A stretch of 64,000 bases of DNA, from assembly GCF_030150155.1 (NCBI RefSeq), contig NZ_JASLGR010000031.1, positions 1 through 64,000 on the forward strand. Direction: 5' to 3'. The number at the start of each line of letters is the position of its first letter. Positions within the stretch are counted from its first letter, which is position 1. This document shows positions 18,521 to 27,468 of the stretch, piece by piece. The stretch is from Nocardioides sp. (lineage in GTDB: Bacteria > Actinomycetota > Actinomycetes > Propionibacteriales > Nocardioidaceae). The notes beneath the pieces were generated by a model. That model was not told the DNA's origin, made no database searches, and saw only the letters and a list, made by a program, of their open reading frames with translations. The position numbers and the translations under genes are program-made.

Positions 18521-18555
18521 CCTGGTCCCACGGCCGTCACGACCGCGGGACCAGG
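18521..18555 (-). terminator. Terminator of lsr2
   Basis: CCTGGTCCCACGG (18521-18533) pairs with CCGCGGGACCAGG (18543-18555) at 12 of 13 positions. It begins 18 bases past the lsr2 stop, and minus-strand GGCGTTTCTTG follows the stem. Confidence 0.75.
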
Positions 18556-18572
18556 CGAGGACTGATCAGTGA

Positions 18573-18896
18573 TCAGTTGGCGGCGTCGAACGCCTCCTTG
18601 ACGTTGAGCGGGATGCGACCGCGCTCGGGGACCTCGAAGCCGTTGGAGCGCGCCCAGGCGCGGACCTCGGCAGCGTTGGTGCCACCGGTGGACTTCTTCG
18701 CGGCGCCGGCCTTGCCGCTGCGGGCGACCTTGCGGGCGTGACCGATGAACGGAGCGAGCGCGTCACGCAGCTTGTCGGCGTTCGCCGACGTGAGGTCGAT
18801 CTCGTAGTTCGAGCCGTCAAGGCCGAACGTGACGGTCTCGTCGGCCGAACCGCCGTCGATGTCGTCCTCGAGAATGATCTGGACCTTCTGAGCCAT
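18573..18896 (-). CDS. lsr2: Lsr2 nucleoid-associated protein
   Basis: A 107-residue H-NS-like xenogeneic silencer. The N-terminal dimerisation domain (MAQKVQIILEDDIDGG... to about residue 60) carries the typical TVTFGLDGSNYEIDL. A Lys/Ala/Gly linker follows, and the C-terminal DNA-binding domain has VRAWARSNGFEVPERGRIP, with RGR as the minor-groove AT-hook-like motif. The protein coats AT-rich DNA, which matters for the integrated element at the right end. The ATG at 18896 starts the standard MAQKV. Confidence 0.96.
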   Translation of the reverse strand: MAQKVQIILEDDIDGGSADETVTFGLDGSNYEIDLTSANADKLRDALAPFIGHARKVARSGKAGAAKKSTGGTNAAEVRAWARSNGFEVPERGRIPLNVKEAFDAAN

Positions 18897-18972
18897 GTCG
18901 TTTTTCCTTTACGTCGATTGTCCGGTGGATCCGAGCCTCCCCCCGGACCAGCACCAACAATGGCATAAAAGT

Positions 18973-19755
18973 CTAAGAATTGCGACGGTAGATCATTTCA
19001 AGACCCTGAAGAGTCAGCCAGGGAGCGTCATCGGTAAAGATCCCGTCGCCCTCCATGACCTCCAAAACCAGGGGTGCGAGATATCCGGTGGCGATCACGT
19101 CGACCCCGTCGATTTCCACGCCGAGCTCGCCGACCATCCGGGCGACCAGGCCTTCGACCTGCGCGGCCATTCCGAAGAGAATCCCCGATTGCAGCGCTTC
19201 GACGGTGTTCTTCGCGATCACCGTGCGGGGCCGACTGACTTCGACTTCTCGCAGCTGCGCATTACGCCGGCCCAGCCCCGACAGAGCCAGCTCGATCCCC
19301 GGGGCGATCGCGCCACCGACGTACGCCCCGGCAGCGTTGACCACGTCGAAGGTGGTCGCGGTGCCGCCGAAGTCCACCACGATGCAGGGCCCGCCGTAGA
19401 GCGTCGCCGCCGCCAGGGCATTGCAGATCCTGTCGCTTCCGACTTCTCGCGGATTGTCCATTTGCACCGCCACTCCGGTGCGAACTCCGGGCTCCACGAT
19501 GACCCGCGGAAGATCAGCAAAATGCCTCGACAGCATCTCCCGCCACTCCGTCAGCACTGCCGGGACAGTTGAACAGATGGCAATTCCAGTCAACTCCGCA
19601 AGGCGGTCGGACAGGAGACCCGAGATGGTGATCGCCCATTCGTCGCTGGTACGACGCTCATCGGTCGACACCCGCCAATCGCCGACGACCTCGCCATCGC
19701 GCAGCAGCCCCAGCTGGGTGTGCGCATTGCCGATATCGACCGCGAGCAGCGTCAT
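18973..19755 (-). CDS. coaX: Type III pantothenate kinase
   Basis: A 260-residue CoaX kinase that phosphorylates pantothenate in the first step of CoA synthesis. Visible are the P-loop-like MTLLAVDIGNAHTQLG, the pantothenate-binding PGVRTGV, the NPREVGSDR block, VVDFGGTATTFDVV and the GGAIAPGIE loop. The end, WLTLQGLEMIYRRNS, matches actinobacterial CoaX. The gene is visibly less GC-rich at wobble positions than its neighbours. It follows nadC by 15 bases and is separated from lsr2 by 76 bases. In Mycobacterium the same place is taken by coaX after panD. Confidence 0.93.
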   Translation of the reverse strand: MTLLAVDIGNAHTQLGLLRDGEVVGDWRVSTDERRTSDEWAITISGLLSDRLAELTGIAICSTVPAVLTEWREMLSRHFADLPRVIVEPGVRTGVAVQMDNPREVGSDRICNALAAATLYGGPCIVVDFGGTATTFDVVNAAGAYVGGAIAPGIELALSGLGRRNAQLREVEVSRPRTVIAKNTVEALQSGILFGMAAQVEGLVARMVGELGVEIDGVDVIATGYLAPLVLEVMEGDGIFTDDAPWLTLQGLEMIYRRNS

Positions 19756-19770
19756 CTCACCATCCTGATC

Positions 19771-20679
19771 TCAGAGATCCTCAAGATCGAAACCTATATC
19801 GAAGACCGTCACGGAATGCGTCAACGCACCGACGGCGATGAGATCCACTCCGGTCTGGGCAACGGCGCGGGCACGCTCCAGAGTGAGCCCGCCCGACGCC
19901 TCGAGAATGGCGCGACCAGCGGTGATATCCACCGCTTCGGTCATCTCCTCCAGGCTCATGTTGTCGAGCATGATCCGATCACAGCCGACCTCGAGCAGCT
20001 CCCGCAGCTCGGCCAGGGTGGTGACCTCGATCTCGATCGGCAGCTCGGGATAGTCGCGCTTGATCGCCTCGTACGCCGGCACCACCCCGCCCGCCGCGAT
20101 GACGTGGTTGTCCTTGACCAGGGCCATGTCGACCAGCGACATCCGGTGGTTGACACCGCCGCCGGCCCGGACGGCGTACTTCTGCAGGTTCCGCATCCCC
20201 GGCATCGTCTTACGGGTGTCCTGCACCCGGGTGCCGGTGCCCTCCAGGGCCTCCACCCAGGCCGCGGTGGCTGTCGAGATGCCTGAAAGATGACTGGCGA
20301 AGTTGAGGGCCGTGCGCTCGGCGGTGAGCAGTCCGCGGGTCGAGCCCTCGACCACCATCACGACGTCACCGGGTGCTACCCGGGTGCCGTCGGGGACCCG
20401 GCCCGACACGGTGACGTCGTCGCCCAGGACGAGCCGGAAGACCAGCTCGGCGACCCCCAGACCCGAGACCACGCCGGCGTCACGGACGGCGAAGTCGCCA
20501 CGCGCGCGTGCCTCGGCGGCGATGGTCGCCTCCGAGGTGACGTCCACGGAGTCGTCGGCGGGCAGGTCCTCGTCGACGGCGAGCCCGATCATCGTGATCA
20601 GGTGGTCGACGTCGATCCCCGCCATCGCCAGCTCGGCGAGCAGGGTCTCGGGCAGGGCGGTGGTCTCGGTGAGCTTCAT
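19771..20679 (-). CDS. nadC: Nicotinate-nucleotide pyrophosphorylase (carboxylating)
   Basis: A 302-residue quinolinate phosphoribosyltransferase, last step to nicotinate mononucleotide. The family blocks are clear: LNFASHLSGISTATA, DTRKTMPGMRNLQKYAVRAGG, GGVNHRMSLVDMALVKDNH, and the C-terminal barrel EVTTLAELRELLEVGCDRIMLDN and EASGGL. The ATG at 20679 shares one base with the nadB stop (TGATG). NadC uses the product of NadB plus NadA; nadA is not in this window. Confidence 0.95.
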   Translation of the reverse strand: MKLTETTALPETLLAELAMAGIDVDHLITMIGLAVDEDLPADDSVDVTSEATIAAEARARGDFAVRDAGVVSGLGVAELVFRLVLGDDVTVSGRVPDGTRVAPGDVVMVVEGSTRGLLTAERTALNFASHLSGISTATAAWVEALEGTGTRVQDTRKTMPGMRNLQKYAVRAGGGVNHRMSLVDMALVKDNHVIAAGGVVPAYEAIKRDYPELPIEIEVTTLAELRELLEVGCDRIMLDNMSLEEMTEAVDITAGRAILEASGGLTLERARAVAQTGVDLIAVGALTHSVTVFDIGFDLEDL

Positions 20680-22340
20680 CAGTGCTGGTCCGTTGCGGGT
20701 GCGGGGGTGAAGGTGACGGTGGCGGCGCCGGTGCCGGGCGTGCTGAGGGCGTCGAAGTGGCCCGCCCAGTCGGCATCGTCGCGCTCGGGGAAGTCCTCGC
20801 GCCAGTGCGAGCCGCGGGTCTCCTCGCGGCCCGAGGCGGCCGCTGTGAGCAGCCGGGAGACGGTCAGCAGGTTGGTGTTCTCCCACGCCGTCGAGGTGAC
20901 CTCGGTGTCGGCGTCGACCGCGGTGGCGATCGCGTCGAGCTCCCGGGACGCCTCGGCCAGTCCGGCGGCGCCGCGCAGCACGCCGACCTTGCCGCTCATC
21001 GTCTCCTGCAGCGAGCGGCGTACGTCGCCGTGGGCCAGGCCCACCGGACGGGTGTCGGAGGCGACCTCGGACCACTGTCGCAGCTCACCGGGCAGCACCT
21101 CGGCGATCCGGCGGCTGAAGACCAGCCCCTCCAGGAGCGAGTTCGAGGCCAGCCGGTTGGCGCCATGCACCCCCGAGCAGGCCACCTCGCCGGTGGCGTA
21201 GAGCCCCGGCAGCGAGGAGCGGCCCCACAGGTCGGTCGCCACGCCGCCGCTGGCGTAGTGGCAGGCCGGGGCGACCGGGATCAGGTCGACGAGCGGGTCC
21301 ACGCCGTGGGAGCGGCACGAGGCGAGGATGTTCGGGAAGCGGTGCTCCCACTCGGCCTGGCCCAGGTGTCGGGCGTCGAGCCACATGTTGGGGTGACCGG
21401 TCTCGATCATCCGCTTCATGATCGCCTTGGCGACGATGTCACGCGGGGCCAGGTCGGCCAGCTCGTGCACGTCGGTCATGAACCGGTTGCCCTCCCAGTC
21501 CACCAGGAAGGCGCCCTCGCCGCGGACGGCCTCGCTGATCAGCGGCTGCTGGCCGACGGAGTCGGGGCCGAGGTACATCACGGTCGGGTGGAACTGGACG
21601 AACTCGAGGTCGCGCAGCCGGGCGCCGGCACGGAAGGCGAGCGCCATCCCGTCGGCGGTGCTCACCGACGGGTTGGTGGTCTGGGAGAAGACCTGGCCCA
21701 GGCCGCCGGAGGCGAGGATCACCGAGCGGGTCAGGACCAGGCCGACACCGTCCTCGTCGCCCTCGCCGACGATGTGCAGGGTCAGACCGGCGATCCCGCC
21801 GTCGGCGGCGGGGACCAGGTCGACCACCATCGCGTGCTCGAAGACCAGGATCTCCGGAGCGGCCTTGACCGCCTCGATCAGGGCGCGCTGGATCTCGGCA
21901 CCGGTGGCGTCGCCGTTGGCGTGCGCGATCCGGTGACGGTGGTGACCGCCCTCCATCCCGAGGGAGAGGGTGCCGTCGTCCTCCTTGTCGAAGTTCGTGC
22001 CCCAGCTGATCAGCTCCTGCACCGCCTCGGCGCCCTCGCCGACCAGCACCCGGACGGCGTCCAGGTCGCAGGCACCGGCGCCGGCCACCAGGGTGTCGAC
22101 CTCGTGCTGCTCGGGCGTGTCACCCTCGCCGAGCGCGGCGGCGATCCCGCCCTGGGCCCAGTTCGTCGAGCCCGCGGCCAGCACGTCCTTGGTGACCACC
22201 ACGATGGTGTCGACCTGGTCGCGCAGGCGCAGTGCCGCGGTCAGACCGGCGATGCCGCTGCCGACGATGACGACGTCGGCCTTGGCGGTCCACCCGGGAG
22301 CGGGTGCGAGGAGCTTGCCGGGAAGACGGATCTCGGTCAC
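20679..22340 (-). CDS. nadB: L-aspartate oxidase
   Basis: A 553-residue FAD enzyme that oxidises aspartate to iminoaspartate. Visible are the dinucleotide motif VVIVGSGIAGLTAALRL (about residues 24-40), the AGSTNWAQGGIAAALGEGD loop, the substrate region EFVQFHPTV, SEAVRGEGAFLVD, and GLYATGEVACSGVHGANRLASNSLLEGL near 380. The start is GTG at 22340, 26 bases after the panC stop. It is coupled to nadC. Confidence 0.95.
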   Translation of the reverse strand: MTEIRLPGKLLAPAPGWTAKADVVIVGSGIAGLTAALRLRDQVDTIVVVTKDVLAAGSTNWAQGGIAAALGEGDTPEQHEVDTLVAGAGACDLDAVRVLVGEGAEAVQELISWGTNFDKEDDGTLSLGMEGGHHRHRIAHANGDATGAEIQRALIEAVKAAPEILVFEHAMVVDLVPAADGGIAGLTLHIVGEGDEDGVGLVLTRSVILASGGLGQVFSQTTNPSVSTADGMALAFRAGARLRDLEFVQFHPTVMYLGPDSVGQQPLISEAVRGEGAFLVDWEGNRFMTDVHELADLAPRDIVAKAIMKRMIETGHPNMWLDARHLGQAEWEHRFPNILASCRSHGVDPLVDLIPVAPACHYASGGVATDLWGRSSLPGLYATGEVACSGVHGANRLASNSLLEGLVFSRRIAEVLPGELRQWSEVASDTRPVGLAHGDVRRSLQETMSGKVGVLRGAAGLAEASRELDAIATAVDADTEVTSTAWENTNLLTVSRLLTAAASGREETRGSHWREDFPERDDADWAGHFDALSTPGTGAATVTFTPAPATDQH

Positions 22341-22366
22341 CCGGAAACCCTAGTCCTTGACCCGAC

Positions 22367-23254
22367 TCAGAACTGCAAGGGCAGGTTGTCGATCAGACGC
22401 GTCGCGCCGACCCGTGCCGCGATCAGGATCCGGCCCTCGGTGCCGGGGGTCGGCTCCGCGGGCAGGTCACCCAGGTCGGCGGCCCGCAGAGCCAGGTAGT
22501 CCAGTGCCACGCCGGGCTCCTCGTCGAGGACCGCGAGCGCCGCCTGGCGGGCTGCGTCGACGCCGTACGCCGTCGCGGCCTGCGCCGCCCGCAGCGACCG
22601 GCTCAGCGCCAGGGCGCTGGTGCGCTCGGCGGGGCTGAGGTACCGGTTGCGGCTGGACAGGGCGAGCCCGTCGTCGTCGCGCCGGGTCTCGGCGCCGACG
22701 ATCTCGATGCCGAGGCAGAGGTCGTCGGCCATCCGCTTGATCAGGGCGAGCTGCTGGTAGTCCTTCTGCCCAAAGACCGCCACGTCGGGTCGGACCAGGC
22801 CGAGCAGCTTGGCCACCACGGTCAGGACGCCACGGAAGTGTCCGGGGCGGCTGGCGCCCTCCAGGATGTCGGCGACGGTGCCCGGCACCACGGTGGTCAT
22901 CGCCGCGACGGTGGCCTCGGTGAAGCCGCCGGGGTAGACCTCGTCCACGCTCGGAGCGAAGACCACGTCGGCGCTGGCGCCGCCGGCGACCTGGAGGTCG
23001 GCCTCCAGCGTGCGCGGGTAGCGGTCCAGGTCCTCCCCCGCGCCGAACTGCAGCGGGTTGACGAAGACGGTGACGACGACCTTGCCCGCGGCTCCGACCT
23101 GCTCGCGCGCCAGCCGCATCAGGCTGGCGTGGCCGTCGTGCAGCGCCCCCATCGTGGGGACGAGCGCGACCTGCTCACCGGCACGCCGGGCCTCGGCGAG
23201 GACGGCGGCGAGATCGGAGCGGGTGGAGACGAGCTGTGCTGCGGTGGTGGTCAC
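22367..23254 (-). CDS. panC: Pantothenate synthetase
   Basis: A 295-residue enzyme joining pantoate and beta-alanine with ATP. Nucleotidyltransferase motifs PTMGALHDGH (residues about 33-42), VTVFVNPLQFGAGEDLDRYPR, SRPGHFRGVLTVVAKL, FGQKDYQQL and LALSSRNRYLS are all present. The start is GTG at 23254, overlapping the stop of the DUF2520 gene. Beta-alanine would normally come from PanD, but no panD lies here; panB is also outside the window. Confidence 0.95.
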   Translation of the reverse strand: MTTTAAQLVSTRSDLAAVLAEARRAGEQVALVPTMGALHDGHASLMRLAREQVGAAGKVVVTVFVNPLQFGAGEDLDRYPRTLEADLQVAGGASADVVFAPSVDEVYPGGFTEATVAAMTTVVPGTVADILEGASRPGHFRGVLTVVAKLLGLVRPDVAVFGQKDYQQLALIKRMADDLCLGIEIVGAETRRDDDGLALSSRNRYLSPAERTSALALSRSLRAAQAATAYGVDAARQAALAVLDEEPGVALDYLALRAADLGDLPAEPTPGTEGRILIAARVGATRLIDNLPLQF

Positions 23255-24222
23255 TGCTCGATGGAATCAGACTCGGCGCCGAGGAACTCCGCCAGGGGGA
23301 GCCCGAACTCGGCGGCGTCGAGGATCTGACGGATCTTCAGCGCCCGGATCGGCAGCAGCCGACCGTCGGAGACGGCCCGGCTGAGCGTGGCCCGTGCCAT
23401 CGCCAGGTACGACGGCAGGGTCTGCACGGCGTTGGCCCGGATGTCGTTGAGGTGGGCCGCCACGGTGCCGGCGTCGCCGCGCACGATCGGGCCGGTGAGG
23501 GCGGCGTCGCCGTGCTCCAGGGCGTTGTCCAGGGCCGCGGTCAGCAGCGGGCGCAGGGTCCCGGCGGGGTCGTCGGCACCCGCGGCCGAGAGGATCTCCA
23601 TCGCCTCGGTGACCAGGGTGACCAGGTGGTTCGCGCCGTGCGCGAGACCGGCGTGGTAGAGCGTCCGCATCTCCTCGGGCACCCACATCGGGCGGCCGCC
23701 CAGGGCGTGCACGAGAGACTCGGTGAACTCCCGGTCGGGAGTGGCGGCGGTGAGGCCGAAGACGCAGCCGGCCAGCCGGTCGAGGTCGACGGCGGTGCCG
23801 GTGAACGTCATCGCGGGGTGGAGCGCGATCGTCTGCGCACCGACCTCACGGGCCGGGTCGAGGATCGCGAGGCCGTGCCGGCCGGAGGTGTGGACGACGT
23901 ACTGGCCCGGGCGCAGCGCGCCGGCGGCGGCCAGCTGGGTGACGACGTTGCCGAGCATGTCGTCGGGGACGGTGAGCAGCACGATGTCGGCGGCGCGGGC
24001 CACGGCCGTCGGCCGGGCGATCCTGACGCCGGGGAGCAGGTCGGCGATCCGGCGACGCGAGGCGTCGGACTCACCGGCGACGGCGGCGATCTCGAAGTCG
24101 GGCGCCCCGTCGGCGGCCCGGTAGCGGCGCAGCGCTGCGGCCAGCACCGCGCCCACACGCCCGGCGCCGATGACGCCCACGCGCAGCGGTCGCTGCGCTG
24201 TCGATCCCACGATGGAATCCAT
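23251..24222 (-). CDS. Rossmann/DUF2520 domain protein
   Basis: A 323-residue protein with an N-terminal NAD(P)-binding fold (LRVGVIGAGRVGAVLAAAL, residues about 12-30; VLLTVPDDML near 85) and a C-terminal helical DUF2520 domain (TLYHAGLAHGANHLVTLVTEAM and onward). It resembles pyrroline-carboxylate or ketopantoate reductases in layout. Because it sits directly before panC in many actinobacteria, a reductase role in pantoate supply has been an attractive but unproven idea. ATG at 24222 (MDSIVGS) is preferred over 24258. Confidence 0.85.
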   Translation of the reverse strand: MDSIVGSTAQRPLRVGVIGAGRVGAVLAAALRRYRAADGAPDFEIAAVAGESDASRRRIADLLPGVRIARPTAVARAADIVLLTVPDDMLGNVVTQLAAAGALRPGQYVVHTSGRHGLAILDPAREVGAQTIALHPAMTFTGTAVDLDRLAGCVFGLTAATPDREFTESLVHALGGRPMWVPEEMRTLYHAGLAHGANHLVTLVTEAMEILSAAGADDPAGTLRPLLTAALDNALEHGDAALTGPIVRGDAGTVAAHLNDIRANAVQTLPSYLAMARATLSRAVSDGRLLPIRALKIRQILDAAEFGLPLAEFLGAESDSIEQ

Positions 24223-24370
24223 GCCCGTCCAACCTTTCGTTCCAGCCCCGCCGCCCACCCCAGTCGGGGCCGGTAAGAGTGCCGGACGTTTCGTGTCCGA
24301 ACGACGACGCTACGCCGAGGTGACAGCCGTGTGAACAGGCCGTTCCTGTGACTTGCCCCACACGCCGCCG

Positions 24371-24991
24371 TCAGGCGGACTGGGCAGGCTTGGCCGTCCA
24401 GCCGGAGTGCAGCGCCTGCTGCGCCTGGAGCTCGGCCCGGGTGGCCTCCAGCTCGATCTCCAGCTCGTGCACCCGCAGGATCGCCTCGGCAGCGCGGGCC
24501 TCGGCCTCCTCCAGCCGGCCCTCGGCCCGGGCGAGCCAGGCGTCGGCGTTGCGGGTGGCCTCGGCGCGCTGCTTCATCGCCTCGGCAGCGCGCTGGTGGG
24601 CCGCCGCGAGGGCGCCCTCGAGGTCGGCGATCACCTGGGCGTCGCGGGTGAGGCGCTCGTCCTGGCCCTCCAGCCGCGCCTGCAGCCGGGTGGTCTCGGC
24701 ACCGTGCTCGGCGATCCGCGCCTCGGTGATGGCGACGTAGCCCTGCGCCTGCTCGGCACGGTCACGGGCGGCCTCGACGCGGGAGTCGAGCAGCTCCAGG
24801 TGGACGATCCGGGTGGCGGCGGCACCACACAGGACCGCGGCGGCAGCGGCGCAGCCCACCGCGAGGTGGCTACCGCTGACGACGGCGCCGACGACGGCCA
24901 GCGCAGCGAGGGCGATCAGCCCCACGGCCACCGAGACGCGTGCACTGCGCGACCGGCGACGTGTGACTCGTGTGACAGATGGGGAAGTCAT
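24371..24991 (-). CDS. Two-helix membrane protein with coiled coil
   Basis: A 206-residue protein with a basic N-terminus, two membrane helices (about residues 20-40 and 43-62) and a long cytoplasmic coiled coil (about 65-195) rich in Ala/Glu/Arg heptads. No enzymatic motif is visible. Its place between DUF2520 and DUF3180 matches Rv3604c of the mycobacterial folate/pantothenate cluster, also uncharacterised. The DUF3180 gene lies 9 bases upstream on the same strand. Confidence 0.75.
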   Translation of the reverse strand: MTSPSVTRVTRRRSRSARVSVAVGLIALAALAVVGAVVSGSHLAVGCAAAAAVLCGAAATRIVHLELLDSRVEAARDRAEQAQGYVAITEARIAEHGAETTRLQARLEGQDERLTRDAQVIADLEGALAAAHQRAAEAMKQRAEATRNADAWLARAEGRLEEAEARAAEAILRVHELEIELEATRAELQAQQALHSGWTAKPAQSA

Positions 24992-25000
24992 GTTCGGAGG

Positions 25001-25498
25001 CTAAGCCTCCGGATCGTCCCCCGTGACGCGACACGCCCGCTCGAGGAGAAGGCTTGCCAGAACGATCAGTCCACCACCGACGGCCGCGACCAGCGAGCGG
25101 ATCAGGCGCTGGTGCGCCAGCTCGACGTCGACCCACAGCCAGCTGACCGCGTAGCCGAGGTAGAAGCCACCCACCAGGGCACCGACGATGGCGCACGCCC
25201 GTGCGAGCACCAGCCGGTTGACCGCCTGGTGAGGCTCCAGCCGCCCGCCGCTTCCCCCTGCCCGCGGATGCGTGCTGCGGTACGTCGCCCACGCGACCAG
25301 CCCCAGCAGCGCGGCCAGACCGACCAGCGCGACCGGCTGCGCCCAGGTGACGACCGGGGCGTGCCCGAACCAGGAGTCCCAGACGCGGTGGCTCAGCCAG
25401 CCCACCACGAGACCGACGACGAGGGCTGCGGTCAGCACGCCCGCCGACGTCGGGCGCAGTGCCCGATGCGGATCTCGTGGTGGGGTCGGCTCGCTCAA
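25001..25498 (-). CDS. DUF3180 membrane protein
   Basis: A 165-residue protein with four hydrophobic helices (about 18-38, 50-68, 90-112, 125-150), matching the actinobacterial DUF3180 family always found after folK. The likely start is TTG at 25498, overlapping the folK stop by 4 bases; no ATG or GTG with a ribosome site competes. Function is unknown. Confidence 0.82.
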   Translation of the reverse strand: MSEPTPPRDPHRALRPTSAGVLTAALVVGLVVGWLSHRVWDSWFGHAPVVTWAQPVALVGLAALLGLVAWATYRSTHPRAGGSGGRLEPHQAVNRLVLARACAIVGALVGGFYLGYAVSWLWVDVELAHQRLIRSLVAAVGGGLIVLASLLLERACRVTGDDPEA

Positions 25499-26064
25499 TC
25501 GACGACGAGCGTGATGTCGGTCAGGGTCAGGCCGGTGGCGTCAGCGGCCTGGAGCAGCTCCGCGACCAGACCGATGCCGGGGATCTCGGCGTCGGGCTCG
25601 AGGTCGAACCAGGGCTTGAGCACGAAGGCACGCTGGGCGGCCCGCGGGTGCGGGAGCTGCAGGTGCGGCTCGTCGCTGACCTTGTCACCGACGGTGATCA
25701 GGTCGACGTCGATCGTGCGCGGCTCGTTGATCACACCCTCGGTGCGGGTGCGGTCGAAGGCCTCCTCGATCGCCAGGGCACGGTCCATCAGGACCTTCGC
25801 CGGCAACGTGGTGTCGAGCAGGACGACGGCGTTGAGGTAGTCGCCGGAACCCTCCGGCGAGTCGACCGGAATGGTCTCGTAGACCGGCGAGACGCCGGTG
25901 ATCCACACGTCGGGGGTGTCGGCGAGCTGGCCGACGGCACCTTGGAGGTTGCTCTCACGGTCGCCGAGGTTGGAGCCGAGGGCGACGACGGCGCGGCGGA
26001 TCGGCTTCATCTCACCCGTGAGGGTGTCGGCGTCGATCGCGAACGGGCTGGGCGAGTCATTCAC
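25495..26064 (-). CDS. folK: HPPK: 6-hydroxymethyl-dihydropterin pyrophosphokinase
   Basis: A 189-residue folate enzyme that activates the pterin for FolP. Motifs are VVALGSNLGDRESNLQGAV near residue 26, SPVYETIPV, and the ATP/Mg region RTIDVDLITVGDKV with LPHPRAAQRAFVL. It overlaps folB by 8 bases. The first ~20 residues are an extension before the conserved core, so MKPIRRAVVALGSN (Met19) is an alternative start. Confidence 0.94.
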   Translation of the reverse strand: MNDSPSPFAIDADTLTGEMKPIRRAVVALGSNLGDRESNLQGAVGQLADTPDVWITGVSPVYETIPVDSPEGSGDYLNAVVLLDTTLPAKVLMDRALAIEEAFDRTRTEGVINEPRTIDVDLITVGDKVSDEPHLQLPHPRAAQRAFVLKPWFDLEPDAEIPGIGLVAELLQAADATGLTLTDITLVVD

Positions 26065-26446
26065 GGTGAGGACCTCCGTTGGCTCGAGTGATGGTCAGTG
26101 CGACATCCCGGAATGTCGCCTGAATCGGGGCGTCAGGCTTGTGGACCGTGACCTTGACCCATTCAACACGCTGCTCCAAGAGGACCACATCCGCGATCCG
26201 TTGGGCCAACGTCTCGATGAGATCCACAGGATCACGCTCCACGGCGGCCTTGACGTCGTCCACGAGGTTTCCGTAGTGGACCGTCTCGCGCAAGTCGTCG
26301 GTGGCAGCGGCGGTGCTGGTGTCGAGGCCCAGCACGAGGTCGATCACGAAGATCTGGCCCTCACGGCGCTCGAAGTCGAAGACGCCGTGGTAGCCGTAGC
26401 ACTCCACGCCGTAGACGGCGAGCTCGTCGATCTGTCGTGCGTTCAC
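26057..26446 (-). CDS. folB: Dihydroneopterin aldolase
   Basis: A 129-residue aldolase. It has the typical YGYHGVFDFERREGQIFVIDL (first half quoted YGYHGVFDFERREGQ) with the catalytic Glu region, TVHYGNLVDDV, IETLAQRIAD and VTVHKPDAPI with the conserved Lys. The start is GTG at 26446 behind GGGAGAAG. It sits 51 bases after folP. Confidence 0.94.
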   Translation of the reverse strand: MNARQIDELAVYGVECYGYHGVFDFERREGQIFVIDLVLGLDTSTAAATDDLRETVHYGNLVDDVKAAVERDPVDLIETLAQRIADVVLLEQRVEWVKVTVHKPDAPIQATFRDVALTITRANGGPHRE

Positions 26447-26497
26447 TGATTCTTCTCCCGTGGGATCGGGCCGGGTCGTCGGCCGGTCATCGACTGA

Positions 26498-27316
26498 TCA
26501 TCGCGTGGTCATCATGGCGGCCGCCGCCACGGCGTCGTGGGCGGCGCGTACGTCGTGCACCCGCAGGCCCCACACCCCCCGGGCGGCCAGCAGCGCGACC
26601 ACCGCGGTGTGGGCCGACTCCCGCTCGTCGACGGCCCGCGGGGTGCCGTCGGGACCGGCGAGCAGCTCACCGAGGAACCGCTTGCGGCTGGCCCCGATCA
26701 GCAGCGGCATCCCGAACGCGTCGAAGGCGTCGAGATCGCGCAGCAGCTCCCAGTTCTGCTCGGTGGTCTTGGAGAAGCCCAGACCGGGGTCGAGGATCAG
26801 CCGCTCGGCGTCGATCCCCGCCGCCAGGGCGGTGTCGACCCGTTCGCCGAGCTCGGCCACGACGGTGGGCACGACGCCGTCGGCGTACTGGGTGAAGTCG
26901 GTGCCCTGCATCGCGGAGCCGTGCGCACGCCAGTGCATGCAGACGTAGCGGACGTCGGAGTCGGCCACCACGGGCAGGATCGCGGGGTCGGCGAGCCCGC
27001 CGGAGACGTCGTTGATGATGCTGGCGCCGGCGTCGATCGCGGCGGCGGCGACCTCCGAGCGCATCGTGTCCACCGAGACCAGGGCGCCCTCGGCCGACAG
27101 CGCCCGGATCACCGGGACGACCCGGGCGAGCTCCTCGGCGACCAGCGGGCGGGTGGCACCGGGCCGCGTCGACTCACCACCGATGTCGAGCAGGTCGGCG
27201 CCGTCGGCCACCAGCTCCAGACCGTGCCTGATCGCCGCGTCCGTCGCCAGGAACCGTCCGCCGTCGCTGAACGAGTCCGGCGTGACGTTGACGATGCCCA
27301 TCAGGAGCGCAGACAT
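26498..27316 (-). CDS. folP: Dihydropteroate synthase
   Basis: A 272-residue TIM-barrel enzyme, target of sulfonamides. Signatures are MGIVNVTPDSFSDGGRF at the start, DIGGESTRPGA, VSVDTMRSEVAAAAIDAGA, INDVSGG, LDPGLGFSKT and the C-terminal LLIGASRKRFLG. The ATG at 27316 begins MSALLMGIVN. folE, its usual upstream partner, is 2.5 kb away because a plus-strand chemoreceptor gene lies between them, so folP needs its own promoter in 27317-27468. Confidence 0.95.
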   Translation of the reverse strand: MSALLMGIVNVTPDSFSDGGRFLATDAAIRHGLELVADGADLLDIGGESTRPGATRPLVAEELARVVPVIRALSAEGALVSVDTMRSEVAAAAIDAGASIINDVSGGLADPAILPVVADSDVRYVCMHWRAHGSAMQGTDFTQYADGVVPTVVAELGERVDTALAAGIDAERLILDPGLGFSKTTEQNWELLRDLDAFDAFGMPLLIGASRKRFLGELLAGPDGTPRAVDERESAHTAVVALLAARGVWGLRVHDVRAAHDAVAAAAMMTTR

Positions 27317-27434
27317 GGCCTTAACGCTAGGCCATCACTCGGCGCCAGGGACAAAGGGCCCGAGCGCTACGGGCCTGACGCGGACGCGGCGCGAACTTTA
27401 GCACCGGGCCGGCCGGTCCGGATCGGCTTTTTGG

Positions 27435-27461
27435 TCAACCCGGCCCTCCCCATGCCGATCA
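27435..27461 (+). promoter_or_regulatory. FliA-type promoter of the chemoreceptor
   Basis: TCAA (27435-27438), 15 bases, then GCCGATCA (27454-27461) resembles the motility-sigma consensus TCAA/TAAA-N15-GCCGATAA. The chemoreceptor ATG begins only 7 bases after the -10, so the transcript would be leaderless or nearly so. No ribosome site precedes the ATG. Confidence 0.5.
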
Positions 27462-27468
27462 CGCGAGC

